DNA from: Verrucomicrobiaceae bacterium
Lineage (GTDB): Bacteria; Verrucomicrobiota; Verrucomicrobiia; Verrucomicrobiales; Verrucomicrobiaceae
Direction: 5' to 3'
Length of the DNA stretch: 64,000 nucleotides
Assembly (NCBI GenBank): GCA_947507875.1
Contig: CANNQP010000020.1
Location: forward strand, 1-64,000
The position numbers and the translations under genes are program-made. The notes below the pieces were generated by a model that worked only from the letters and a program-made list of their open reading frames with translations, was not told where the DNA came from and did not search any database. The stretch's first letter is position 1, and each line of letters opens with the position of its first letter. Shown one piece after another: positions 27,539 to 35,401 of this stretch.

Positions 27539-29839
27539 ATGCCTCCCCGTTCCTCCTCATCGAAAACCAGCAAAGACACCCCCGTCAGCGAAGTCGCTGA
27601 ACCGGAAGTGCTGGAGAGCACCTCTGCGCCAAAAAAGGCGAAAAAGAAGGAGGTGCTCTCGCTGATTGATGAGGAGAAACCTGTAAAGGCCAAAGTTACC
27701 CGCAAAGAAGCTAGTGTTCTGCCAGCCATTGGCGCGAAGCCTGTTCCTGTCGCCGAAGTCCCCGCGTCAGCTTCAATCGCTGAAAGTGTCGAGTCAGAGC
27801 CAGCGAAAAAAACAGTCGATGATCAAAAGAAAGAGGCATTGAACCTCTTTGAGGAAGAAGAAAAGCCAAAGGTCAGACGGGCGCGGACTTCAGAACCTGT
27901 GGCTGTCACGGCCTTCCCACCGATTTCTAAGCTCAAAGACGCAGGTCCCGTCGCAGGTCCAGTCGTGGCCCCTGTGATTGCTGTGGCACCAACGCCAAAG
28001 GCGCCTGTGATTGAAGTGCCGCCAGCAGATATCGAGGTCAACGAAGCCGGGGAAAAAATCATTCACCTCAAGCCGCCCGTCATCGTCAAAGACCTTGCGG
28101 AAAAGATGGGATTGCGCCCCTTCAAGGTCATCGCGGATCTGATCAATCTCAAAGTCTTTGTCGCGAATGCCGACAAGGCTATCGAGCTCGATGTTGCCGA
28201 GAAAGTTTGTGAAAAGCACGGATTCCGTCTGGAACGTGAGAAGCGCGAAAAAGGTGGGGGAGTGCACAAGGTCGAGGAAGTCATTGTCGAGCCAGCTGCG
28301 CAGATCGTCGAAGAGGTGGCCGTGGAAAAGCTCGAGCTTCGTGCGCCGATCATCACCTTCATGGGGCACGTTGACCACGGCAAAACGTCACTCTTGGACG
28401 CCATTCGCAAAACGCAGGTCACCAATGCGGAGGCCGGTGGCATCACTCAACATATTGGTGCTTATTCCGTCTTTCACGATGGTAAGCCTATCACTTTCAT
28501 TGACACCCCAGGTCACGCGGCTTTCTCGGGCATGCGAGCTCGGGGTGCCAATGTCACGGACATCGTCGTGCTCATCATTGCGGCAGATGACGGTATTATG
28601 CCACAGACCCGTGAGGCGCTGAATCATGCCAAAGCTGCTGATGTGCAGCTCATGATTGCGATCAATAAATGTGATCTGCCAGCCGCAAACATCATGCGGG
28701 TGAAATCTCAGCTTCAGGATGTCGGCCTCATGCCCGTGGACTGGGGTGGTGATATCGAAGTCATGGAAGTCTCTGCGCGCACTGGCGCAGGCATCGACAA
28801 CCTGCTCGAAACCATGGCTTTGCAGGCAGAGGTTCTCGAGCTTAAGGCCGACCCCAAAGCTCCGCCGCGCGCCACCATCATCGAATCCAGCATGGTTCCC
28901 GGCAAAGGACCTGTGGCGACCGTCATCGTGCGTCAGGGAACTCTCAAAGTCGGACAGCCCTTTATCTGTGGGCCGCACTGGGGCAAGACCAAGGCTCTGC
29001 TCAATGATCGTGGCCAAGCCGTTAAAGAAGTGCGCCCAGGTATGCCTGTCGAGGTCGTAGGATTCAGCGATATGCCTCGTGTCGGTGATGAAGTGGTGGT
29101 CATGGAGAGCGAGCGTGTTGTTAAGAAACTGAGCGAAGAGCGTCAGGAAGAAATGCGCCAATCCAAGCTCGTGACTCGCCGTCGGGCGACCATGGAGGAT
29201 CTCTTTGCCAACATTGAGGAGGGACAGAAAAAGGTCTTCAAGGTGGTGCTCAAAACCGATGTGCATGGTTCGCTGGAAGCCATCACGAAATGCCTCGAAG
29301 AAATCGAGAGTGATAAAATCAACCTGCGCATCCTTCACGGTGACGTTGGCCCGATCAACGAGTCGGATATCCTCTTGGCTTCGGGTTCGGATGCCGTGGT
29401 CATCGGCTTCAACACCAAGACCGAGAACAAAGCTTTGGCCACGGCCAAGCGCGAAGGCGTCCAGATCAAGCTTTATTCCATCATCTATGAGTTAATCGAT
29501 CAGGTGAAGGAAGCCATGACTGGCATGCTCGATCCGCTAACGCGCGAGAAGGTTTTGGGTCACGCCAAGGTGAAGCAGATCTTCAAGGTCCAGAAAGGCT
29601 GGGTCGGCGGTTCTCAGGTCATCGACGGTCGCATCGACCGCAAGCAGCGCGCGCGTGTGCTGCGTGATGGCCAGCCGGTTTACGATGGTGCTATCGAGAC
29701 GTTGCGTCGCTTCCAAGACGAAGTCCCTGAAGTGCGCAATGGCCTCGAGTGCGGTATCAAGCTCCAAGGCTTCTCTGACTATGAAGAAGGCGATATCATC
29801 GAGTGCTACGAGCTCGAAAAGATTGCCCAATCCCTCTAA
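27539..29839 (+). CDS. infB: Translation initiation factor IF-2
   Basis: A 766-residue GTPase that delivers initiator tRNA. The first ~170 residues are a low-complexity Lys/Glu/Pro/Ala-rich region. An IF2_N-like domain ([24 protein letters not shown]) comes next. The G domain begins at ~275: GHVDHGKTS (G1), [16 protein letters not shown] (G3), NKCDLP (G4) and SARTGAG (G5). Domains II, III and IV follow, ending with the fMet-tRNA-binding C2 domain. The gene starts 81 bases after nusA across a pyrimidine-rich spacer. Length and order are normal for bacterial IF-2. Confidence 0.97.
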   Translation: MPPRSSSSKTSKDTPVSEVAEPEVLESTSAPKKAKKKEVLSLIDEEKPVKAKVTRKEASVLPAIGAKPVPVAEVPASASIAESVESEPAKKTVDDQKKEALNLFEEEEKPKVRRARTSEPVAVTAFPPISKLKDAGPVAGPVVAPVIAVAPTPKAPVIEVPPADIEVNEAGEKIIHLKPPVIVKDLAEKMGLRPFKVIADLINLKVFVANADKAIELDVAEKVCEKHGFRLEREKREKGGGVHKVEEVIVEPAAQIVEEVAVEKLELRAPIITFMGHVDHGKTSLLDAIRKTQVTNAEAGGITQHIGAYSVFHDGKPITFIDTPGHAAFSGMRARGANVTDIVVLIIAADDGIMPQTREALNHAKAADVQLMIAINKCDLPAANIMRVKSQLQDVGLMPVDWGGDIEVMEVSARTGAGIDNLLETMALQAEVLELKADPKAPPRATIIESSMVPGKGPVATVIVRQGTLKVGQPFICGPHWGKTKALLNDRGQAVKEVRPGMPVEVVGFSDMPRVGDEVVVMESERVVKKLSEERQEEMRQSKLVTRRRATMEDLFANIEEGQKKVFKVVLKTDVHGSLEAITKCLEEIESDKINLRILHGDVGPINESDILLASGSDAVVIGFNTKTENKALATAKREGVQIKLYSIIYELIDQVKEAMTGMLDPLTREKVLGHAKVKQIFKVQKGWVGGSQVIDGRIDRKQRARVLRDGQPVYDGAIETLRRFQDEVPEVRNGLECGIKLQGFSDYEEGDIIECYELEKIAQSL

Positions 29840-29859
29840 TTCAATTCACGTGTCTTGTG

Positions 29860-29909
29860 GGCAGGCGATGACTGGATTCACCGCCTGCCAGCTAGGCGCT
29901 TCTTTTTTT
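29860..29909 (+). terminator. Weak hairpin and T-run between infB and rbfA
   Basis: GGCAGGCG (29860-29867) and CGCCTGCC (29882-29889) form an 8-bp stem with a 14-base loop. A T-run follows, but only after 13 unpaired bases (about 29902-29909), directly before the rbfA start. The spacing is poor for an intrinsic terminator; at most it would trim rbfA expression. Confidence 0.25.
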
Positions 29910-29913
29910 CTCT

Positions 29914-30294
29914 ATGTCCCAGCGCCTTGATCGAGTGAACGAACTCATGAAACGAGAGCTCAGCTCCGTGCTTGAGCGCTATTACCGTTTTGATGGAGTC
30001 GTGCTGACGATTCACGACGTCGTCACGGCACCCGATTTACGCCAAGCCAGTGTTTGGGTGGGTATCCTTGGCCGTGCTGCGGATGAAGAAGGCGTCATTG
30101 AGAAGCTGAATCGAGAAAAAGGAGCCATTCAGCGTGAACTCTACAAACGGGTGAAACTCAAGCATAGTCCCCAGCTTTTGTTCCGTCTCGACAAAACCGT
30201 CGAACGCGCGGTCAGCCTGATCAACACCTTGGATAGCCTGCCGCCGCCGCTGCCGGATGAAGAGCCACCTGCGACTGACGCGAAAGCGGATTGA
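29914..30294 (+). CDS. rbfA: Ribosome-binding factor A
   Basis: A 126-residue KH-fold protein that acts in late 30S maturation and cold adaptation. RLDRVNELMKRELSSVLERY, LTIHDVVTAPDLRQASVWVGI and the C-terminal LKHSPQLLFRLDKTVERAVSL are the conserved family segments (the last matches the usual PEL-F--D motif). A Pro/Asp-rich tail of ~20 residues follows. Third gene of nusA-infB-rbfA, the standard order in bacteria; truB does not follow here. Confidence 0.95.
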   Translation: MSQRLDRVNELMKRELSSVLERYYRFDGVVLTIHDVVTAPDLRQASVWVGILGRAADEEGVIEKLNREKGAIQRELYKRVKLKHSPQLLFRLDKTVERAVSLINTLDSLPPPLPDEEPPATDAKAD

Positions 30295-30417
30295 GACTTT
30301 GCAGAGTAGCCGATAAGGGCTTTTGAGACTGAAGGGCTAAGGCTTGCGCTTCCCGGTTTTGGCAGCGTATGATGACTCAGGAGAAACGTTGACGTTTCAT
30401 GACGATCCTCACTGCTT

Positions 30418-31185
30418 GTGACTTCTGCTGACCCACGCTCTGCTTTCCTCAGATCTCTGGCCGATGATAGCCAGTTTTACCGGATGTTTGACCATCTGCC
30501 GGGTGTCTCCTTTTTTGCCAAAAATCGTCGATTTCAGCTCATGTGTGCCAACCGCCACTTCATTGAAACGATGGGCTTCAAGGAGGAAAGTGACATCGTG
30601 GGTAAAGATGACTTTGCGCTGTTTCCGGCACGTTTAGCGGAAAATTTCCGGCGGGATGATGAGGAAATTTTTCATAGCGGCGAAGCCAAGCTCAACATCG
30701 TGGAGCTGTTTTTCAATCCACAAGGCATTCCAGATTGGTTTATCACGCACAAGATGCCCTTGCGGGACCGCCAAGGGCGTTTGGTTGGCATCATGGGTAT
30801 GACCCAGAGCTACGGACAAGCGATGAAGACTGTGCATGCCAGCCATTACATTGAGCAGGCGCTTGGCTTCATCCGCGAGAACTTTCGCCGACGCTTGAGT
30901 GTTGAAGAATTGGCTGCTCAGGTCCATCTCAGCCCGAGGCAGCTGCACCGCAAGTTTGTGGAAACTTTTGGCTGCAGTCCGCAGACCTTCATCATGAAGC
31001 TGCGGGTACAAGCTGCTTGTGAAGCTCTACAGCATGAGGATGCCCAGATCAGCCAAGTGGCTGCTGAGTTGGGCTTTTATGACCAGAGTGGCTTCACCCA
31101 GCACTTCCACAAGCATGTGGGGGTCACGCCCCTGAAGTACCAGCGCCGCTTTCGGTTAGGCACTGCCCAGCACCGTTACCGCTGA
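30418..31185 (+). CDS. PAS-domain AraC-family transcription regulator
   Basis: A 255-residue regulator. Residues ~20-125 form a PAS domain (LPGVSFFAKNRRFQLMCANRHFIETMGF, IVGKDDFALFP, GIMGMTQSY). Residues ~150-250 are an AraC/XylS double helix-turn-helix (LSVEELAAQVHLSPRQLHRKF and ISQVAAELGFYDQSGFTQHFHKHVG). Such PAS-AraC proteins are common in Verrucomicrobia. The proposed start is a GTG; the first internal ATG (at the FDHLPG segment) would remove the start of the PAS domain. No obvious target lies beside it; the next gene is convergent. Confidence 0.88.
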   Translation: MTSADPRSAFLRSLADDSQFYRMFDHLPGVSFFAKNRRFQLMCANRHFIETMGFKEESDIVGKDDFALFPARLAENFRRDDEEIFHSGEAKLNIVELFFNPQGIPDWFITHKMPLRDRQGRLVGIMGMTQSYGQAMKTVHASHYIEQALGFIRENFRRRLSVEELAAQVHLSPRQLHRKFVETFGCSPQTFIMKLRVQAACEALQHEDAQISQVAAELGFYDQSGFTQHFHKHVGVTPLKYQRRFRLGTAQHRYR

Positions 31186-31218
31186 TGAGACCTGATAAGC
31201 ACACGGTCCTTGACTGCT

Positions 31219-32292
31219 TTAGCTCCAGGCGCGGCGCAGTAGATTCAGATAATTGCCATGCATGATGCCAGCGATGTCTGACTCCCTGTAGCCACGCCGA
31301 GCCAGCATGTCAGGGATGCGGGCGAGGTCGGCGATGGTGTCGAGGTCCATTGGGGTTTGCTCTGTGCCATAGCCTCCATCCAAGTCGCTGCCGATGCCGC
31401 TGTGGCAGGCATTCCCAGCGAGCTGGCAGATGTGGTCGATGTGGTCGCAGATGACTTCGAGCTTCAGCCCAGCTTCTTGGGGTGTCGTTTGGTCACGCAC
31501 CCACCCTGGGATCATCATCCAGGCATCTAGGACGGCACCGATGACTGCGCCGCGCGAGATGAGTGCTTTGATTTGCTCATCGCTAAACTGACGTACATCA
31601 GGGGCTAGTGCGCGGCAATTTGAGTGGCTAGCCCAGAGCGTACCCTCGAATAAATCCAAGGCCTCCCAGAAGCTTTCGTCGGAAAGGTGCGTGACATCTA
31701 GGATCATCCCCAACCGACTCATTTCGCGGATCAGATCGCGGCCTTCCGGCGTCAGGCCACCGGGTGTGTCATGGCCCATGGCGTAGCGGCAGCGGCCGTA
31801 GTGTGCGGGGCCCATGGCGCGCAGGCCCTGGGCCCAACAGCGCTCCAGATGCGCTGGGGTACGGATGCTGTCTGCACCTTCGAGGCTAAGTATGTAAAAA
31901 ATAGGCTTCGAATCATCGGGCGTGCTGGTGTCTTCCCAAACCGCTAGGGCATGTTCGAGTTCGGCCAAGTTTCGCACTGGTGAAAGGTGGCCCTCCTCCT
32001 CCATGGCACGATACCAGGCTAGCTGGCCCTGGGTCTCTGCCCAGGCTTGTTCGGGGGACATCCAGTGCGCGATCGGGATGGCTCCGGTCATGCAGCCGGC
32101 GAGTTGTGTCGCCACGCAGATGCCGATGCGGGCTTGGCGCATTTCGGGAAAAGCAGTGGTGCCTGCGCCACGGGCTTTTCCGACTAAGCCAGCTTCGCGA
32201 CGGCGAATCTCGTGCACGGGCAGTCGCAGGTCGCGATTAAAGCCACTCAGGGCATTCAGGCTGAGGTCGAGATGGGCATCAAAGATAAGCAT
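31219..32292 (-). CDS. Membrane dipeptidase family (M19) protein
   Basis: A 357-residue zinc dipeptidase of the amidohydrolase superfamily. Expected metal ligands are visible: H7 and D9 (FDAHLDLS), the bridging Glu in ILSLEGADS, the His of LDVTHLSDES, and the His of WASHSNCRAL. GIGSDLDGGYGTEQTP provides the catalytic Asp region. Length and order match family M19. It hydrolyses dipeptides, possibly including D-amino-acid ones; the actual substrate is unknown. No signal peptide is seen, so it is probably cytoplasmic. The neighbouring ABC ATPase ends about 32 bases upstream on the same strand. Confidence 0.9.
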   Translation of the reverse strand: MLIFDAHLDLSLNALSGFNRDLRLPVHEIRRREAGLVGKARGAGTTAFPEMRQARIGICVATQLAGCMTGAIPIAHWMSPEQAWAETQGQLAWYRAMEEEGHLSPVRNLAELEHALAVWEDTSTPDDSKPIFYILSLEGADSIRTPAHLERCWAQGLRAMGPAHYGRCRYAMGHDTPGGLTPEGRDLIREMSRLGMILDVTHLSDESFWEALDLFEGTLWASHSNCRALAPDVRQFSDEQIKALISRGAVIGAVLDAWMMIPGWVRDQTTPQEAGLKLEVICDHIDHICQLAGNACHSGIGSDLDGGYGTEQTPMDLDTIADLARIPDMLARRGYRESDIAGIMHGNYLNLLRRAWS

Positions 32293-32323
32293 AAAGGGGC
32301 AATCGGTGATCTATAACTTTCTG

Positions 32324-33118
32324 TTAGGGGCGAGAGCTGACTTGAAGGGCGTAGCGGCCAGTTTTGTGGCTGAGCCTCACCTGCGCTCCATAAAGAGTGC
32401 TTAGGGCCTGGCTGTTCAGCGTTTGGGATTTGTCGCCTTGTGCCAAAACAGAGCCGTCTTTGAGCAACAGCACGTGACTGATGCAGGGCAGGATTTCCTC
32501 CACATGATGCGTGACCATGATCAGGGAAGGTGCTTCCGGCCAGGTGCTGATTTCATCCATCCAACTCAGAAACTGGTCTCTGGCCACGGGATCGAGGCCT
32601 GCGCAGGGTTCATCAAGGATGAGTACTTCAAACTTTGCCATGAGGGCACGGCAGATGAGTATTTTTTGTTTTTCTCCCTGGGAAAGCGTGGCCCAGAGCG
32701 ACTTCTTGAGGTGGCCGCAGCCTGCAGCTTCGATGAGTCCATGAGCCTGCTTTTTCAGGGTGGCGGATGGAGGTTGCCAGAGGTTCAGCTTGGCATCACG
32801 ACCGCTGGCCACGACATGCAGGATGGGTTCACCGGGCTCCAGGTAGGTGGTCAGGGTGTTGGTCACCAGTCCCACGCGCTTTCGCACGGCGCGCCAGTCA
32901 CTGTTGCCAAAAGTATCGCTGCCGATTTGGATCAAGCCATCGGTGGCAGGTTCGTAGCCAGTGATCAGGTTGATTAGAGAGGTCTTGCCGCAGCCATTCG
33001 GGCCAAGCACACACCAGTGCTGTCCGCGTCTCACTTCCCAATCAATGCCTTTTAAAATCAACCTGCCGCCGCGGATGAAGGTGGCGTTTTGGACTCTGAG
33101 CAGGGAAGAGAATGGCAT
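32324..33118 (-). CDS. Stand-alone ABC transporter ATPase
   Basis: A 264-residue ABC nucleotide-binding protein with Walker A GPNGCGKT (39-46), signature LSQGEK (145-150), Walker B VLILDE (165-170) and the switch His in VTHHVEEI. Its single-domain form and sequence style resemble the ModF/YlmA group rather than a classical importer subunit. No permease or binding protein is adjacent, so the partner is unknown; a role with the ZnuA-like protein is possible but unsupported by position. It could be co-transcribed with the M19 peptidase. Confidence 0.85.
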   Translation of the reverse strand: MPFSSLLRVQNATFIRGGRLILKGIDWEVRRGQHWCVLGPNGCGKTSLINLITGYEPATDGLIQIGSDTFGNSDWRAVRKRVGLVTNTLTTYLEPGEPILHVVASGRDAKLNLWQPPSATLKKQAHGLIEAAGCGHLKKSLWATLSQGEKQKILICRALMAKFEVLILDEPCAGLDPVARDQFLSWMDEISTWPEAPSLIMVTHHVEEILPCISHVLLLKDGSVLAQGDKSQTLNSQALSTLYGAQVRLSHKTGRYALQVSSRP

Positions 33119-33401
33119 GGTGAGTGGGCACAGACTTGAGCAAGGCTCTAGGCTTGTCTTGTGATTTTCAACGGGTGTTTGATGGAGCGCTTATCCGCTT
33201 TCTAACGGTTCTTCCTCTACCTTGGAGTGGATCAATCATCAGGCGTTGCCTGCGTGCCTATGTTTTCTTGGCTAAGGCTTGGCGTGTCCAACGGTCATCT
33301 CTCTGTTTGGAGGGCAGAACTACCTTGGCCATACCGAGATAACAGAAGTGCAGGACGCTGCTTGCATGAGATGCGGGCCTGCCCACACTCTGTGTTCCTT
33401 T

Positions 33402-34022
33402 ATGTCCACCATCGTTGTCGCCCAGAAAAATGGCATCGCCTGCATCGGTGCTGACACCATGAGTTCCCTCGGCGCAGTGCGTCAGCGTGCGCATCATGTC
33501 GTCAATAAAACAAAAATTGCCAAGGTCGGGGACACCTACATCGGGCTAACCGGCACCTCGGCTAGCTTGGTGGTGATGAACAGCTACTTTGCTAATCTTG
33601 AACGGCCCCGAAACTTCACGAGCACCGAAAGCATTTTCGAGACCTTCCGCCATGCTCATCACTGGATGAAAGCGGAGTACTTCATGAGCACTGCGCCTGA
33701 CAAAGGAGAGGAGTATGAGACGACACAGTTTTACGGGCTGATTGCCAACCCTCACGGCATTTACGCGCTGTATTCTTACCGAACCGCTCAGCAGTTTCAT
33801 CGCTTTTGGGCGGCGGGTTCAGGGCGCGATTTTGCGCTCGGCGCCATGCAGACGGTTTATGATCATTACCAAGAGGTGACGGATATCGTGCGAGCTGGGC
33901 TTTATGCCGCAGCTGAGTTTGATGGCTCCACGGGCGGGCCTTTTGAGATTTACACTTGCCCTTTGGCTGCTGTGGTAAAGCCGGCCAAAAAAGCCTCTCG
34001 CGGGGTCCGAAAGAAAAAATAG
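33402..34022 (+). CDS. HslV/proteasome beta-like Ntn hydrolase with N-terminal Ser
   Basis: A 206-residue protein aligned along its length with HslV and proteasome beta subunits. After Met removal it would begin S-T-I-V-V, where HslV begins T-T-I-V. D17 is kept (IGADTM), a Lys equivalent to K33 lies in NKTKIAKVGD, and AAGSGRDFALGAM matches the GSG/Ser124 region. IYTC matches the C-terminal IYTN. A possible Ser1 nucleophile replaces Thr1. A basic tail (KKASRGVRKKK) ends the protein. No hslU or other AAA unfoldase gene is near. The ATG at 33402 is chosen by this alignment; the frame is open from 33279. Confidence 0.75.
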   Translation: MSTIVVAQKNGIACIGADTMSSLGAVRQRAHHVVNKTKIAKVGDTYIGLTGTSASLVVMNSYFANLERPRNFTSTESIFETFRHAHHWMKAEYFMSTAPDKGEEYETTQFYGLIANPHGIYALYSYRTAQQFHRFWAAGSGRDFALGAMQTVYDHYQEVTDIVRAGLYAAAEFDGSTGGPFEIYTCPLAAVVKPAKKASRGVRKKK

Positions 34023-34037
34023 AAATGCCGCTTCACA

Positions 34038-34080
34038 CTAGGATTATGGATGATTCCATGCCTCTTGTGGTTAATCCTAG
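34038..34080. repeat. Long-armed inverted repeat between the HslV-like and P450 genes
   Basis: CTAGGATTA (34038-34046) and TAATCCTAG (34072-34080) are perfect complements. Inside them lies a second dyad, ATGGA-TGAT-TCCAT (34046-34059). The structure follows the HslV-like stop by 15 bases. Without a T-run it is either an RNA stability or end structure or a protein-binding site. Confidence 0.5.
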
Positions 34081-34083
34081 GCG

Positions 34084-34106
34084 CTTGAAAGAAATATTCT
34101 TCCAAG
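34084..34106. promoter_or_regulatory. 23-bp dyad, possible operator of the P450 gene
   Basis: CTTGaAAGAA-ATA-TTCTTcCAAG is an inverted repeat with nine of ten positions paired. It is A+T-rich and lies 33 bases before the P450 start codon, where an operator is expected. No regulator gene is adjacent. Confidence 0.4.
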
Positions 34107-34139
34107 TTAGCTATTTTGCATAAGCTCCCCTCAACGTTC

Positions 34140-35288
34140 ATGAGTGCTTATTCTGATCCCTTTCAAGCGGCACGCCTTTCTGCGGGTGTGATGAAGTGTC
34201 CTTTTCATGGCGAGGAGATCACTATGATCCTTCGCCATGAGGATGTGCGCCGTGCCGCGAAGGACTGGAATACCTTCAGCTCAGACGCTCCCTTTCGCGT
34301 GCCTATTCCTTCCGAGGAAGCCGTGCGTACCATGAGGCAGTTGCCGATTGAGACCAATCCACCACAGCACACCGAATACCGAGAGATCGTCGAACCTTTT
34401 TTTCAGCGTGCGAAAGAGCCTGAGGTGATCGCAAAGGTCGAGGCCCTCATCGGCGGATTCTTGGAGGCGGCCCTGCGTCAGGATCAGGTGGAAGTGGTGC
34501 ATGACTTTGCCCTTCCTATTCAATCCAAGGCACTCACCTACTTGCTGAACACGGAGGAGGGAGAGGCCGAAACCTGGATGGGCTGGGGTATCCATGTGTT
34601 CAAGGTCACGGGAGGAGAGTTCAAAAAGGGCTCCGTATTGGAAGACTACTTGATGCAGAAGTTCGATGCCGTGGAAGCGGCGCCTGGGGCCGACTTTTTC
34701 AGCGCGCTGATTCAGGCAGAGTATCAGGGGCGAAAGCTGACGCGGGAGGAATGCATGGGCTTTGCTAACCTGGCCTTTGCGGGTGGTAGAGATACCATCA
34801 TCCTCACCATCGCCTGCGCGCTTGGCTACCTCGCGGAGCATCCTGAAGCCCTCGAATTCCTGCGTGAAGACCCACGCCGCATCACCTTAGCTAGCGAAGA
34901 GCTCTTCCGCGTGTTCATGCCCCTAACCCACATTGGTCGTGTTTGTCCCGCTGAAACAGAGATCCATGGCACATCAATCGCGGCTGGGCAGCGGGTATCG
35001 CTGTGCTGGTCTTCAGCCAATTTTGACGATGCAGCCTTTCCTGATCCAGAACGGGTGAGGTTGGATCGAAAACCGAACCCTCATCTCTCGTTTGGCTTTG
35101 GAACTCATCTCTGCCTGGGCGCTCCACACGCTCGGTTGATCCTGCGCACCTTGCTAAGGCTCTGCTGTGAGCGGGTGCAGAGTATCCAGATGTTGGATTG
35201 CATCGAGCGTGTTGAGCGCGAGGCTACTTTCGAACGTAAGTTAGGTTACGATGCACTCCAATTGCGGTTCCACCCTCGGGCTTTTTGA
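34140..35288 (+). CDS. Cytochrome P450
   Basis: A 382-residue soluble bacterial P450. The I-helix motif is AGGRDT (normally AGxDT), the K-helix ExxR is EELFR, and the haem-binding loop is FGFGTHLCLGAPHAR with the thiolate Cys near C325. An early CPFHG segment (~17-21) is also typical of some self-protecting bacterial P450s. No ferredoxin or reductase gene is beside it, so electron donor and substrate are unknown. The ATG at 34140 is chosen over an upstream TTG. Two dyads lie in the short gap before it. Confidence 0.92.
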   Translation: MSAYSDPFQAARLSAGVMKCPFHGEEITMILRHEDVRRAAKDWNTFSSDAPFRVPIPSEEAVRTMRQLPIETNPPQHTEYREIVEPFFQRAKEPEVIAKVEALIGGFLEAALRQDQVEVVHDFALPIQSKALTYLLNTEEGEAETWMGWGIHVFKVTGGEFKKGSVLEDYLMQKFDAVEAAPGADFFSALIQAEYQGRKLTREECMGFANLAFAGGRDTIILTIACALGYLAEHPEALEFLREDPRRITLASEELFRVFMPLTHIGRVCPAETEIHGTSIAAGQRVSLCWSSANFDDAAFPDPERVRLDRKPNPHLSFGFGTHLCLGAPHARLILRTLLRLCCERVQSIQMLDCIERVEREATFERKLGYDALQLRFHPRAF

Positions 35289-35401
35289 GCTCTTTCGGTC
35301 GTTTTTTCTTAAGTCGGCTCCTTTTCCGTAAAAGAGGGATGATTTTTCTCGTATTGCCATTATCACAAAAAGACCAAATCGTTGACTTTTTCAATCAGCT
35401 C

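Noticed and set aside
27460..27600. A 46-47-codon frame starting just after nusA and overlapping the infB start, as a possible leader peptide
   Set aside because: Ser/Pro/Leu composition reflects the pyrimidine-rich spacer; there is no ribosome binding site and no codon bias typical of the neighbours.
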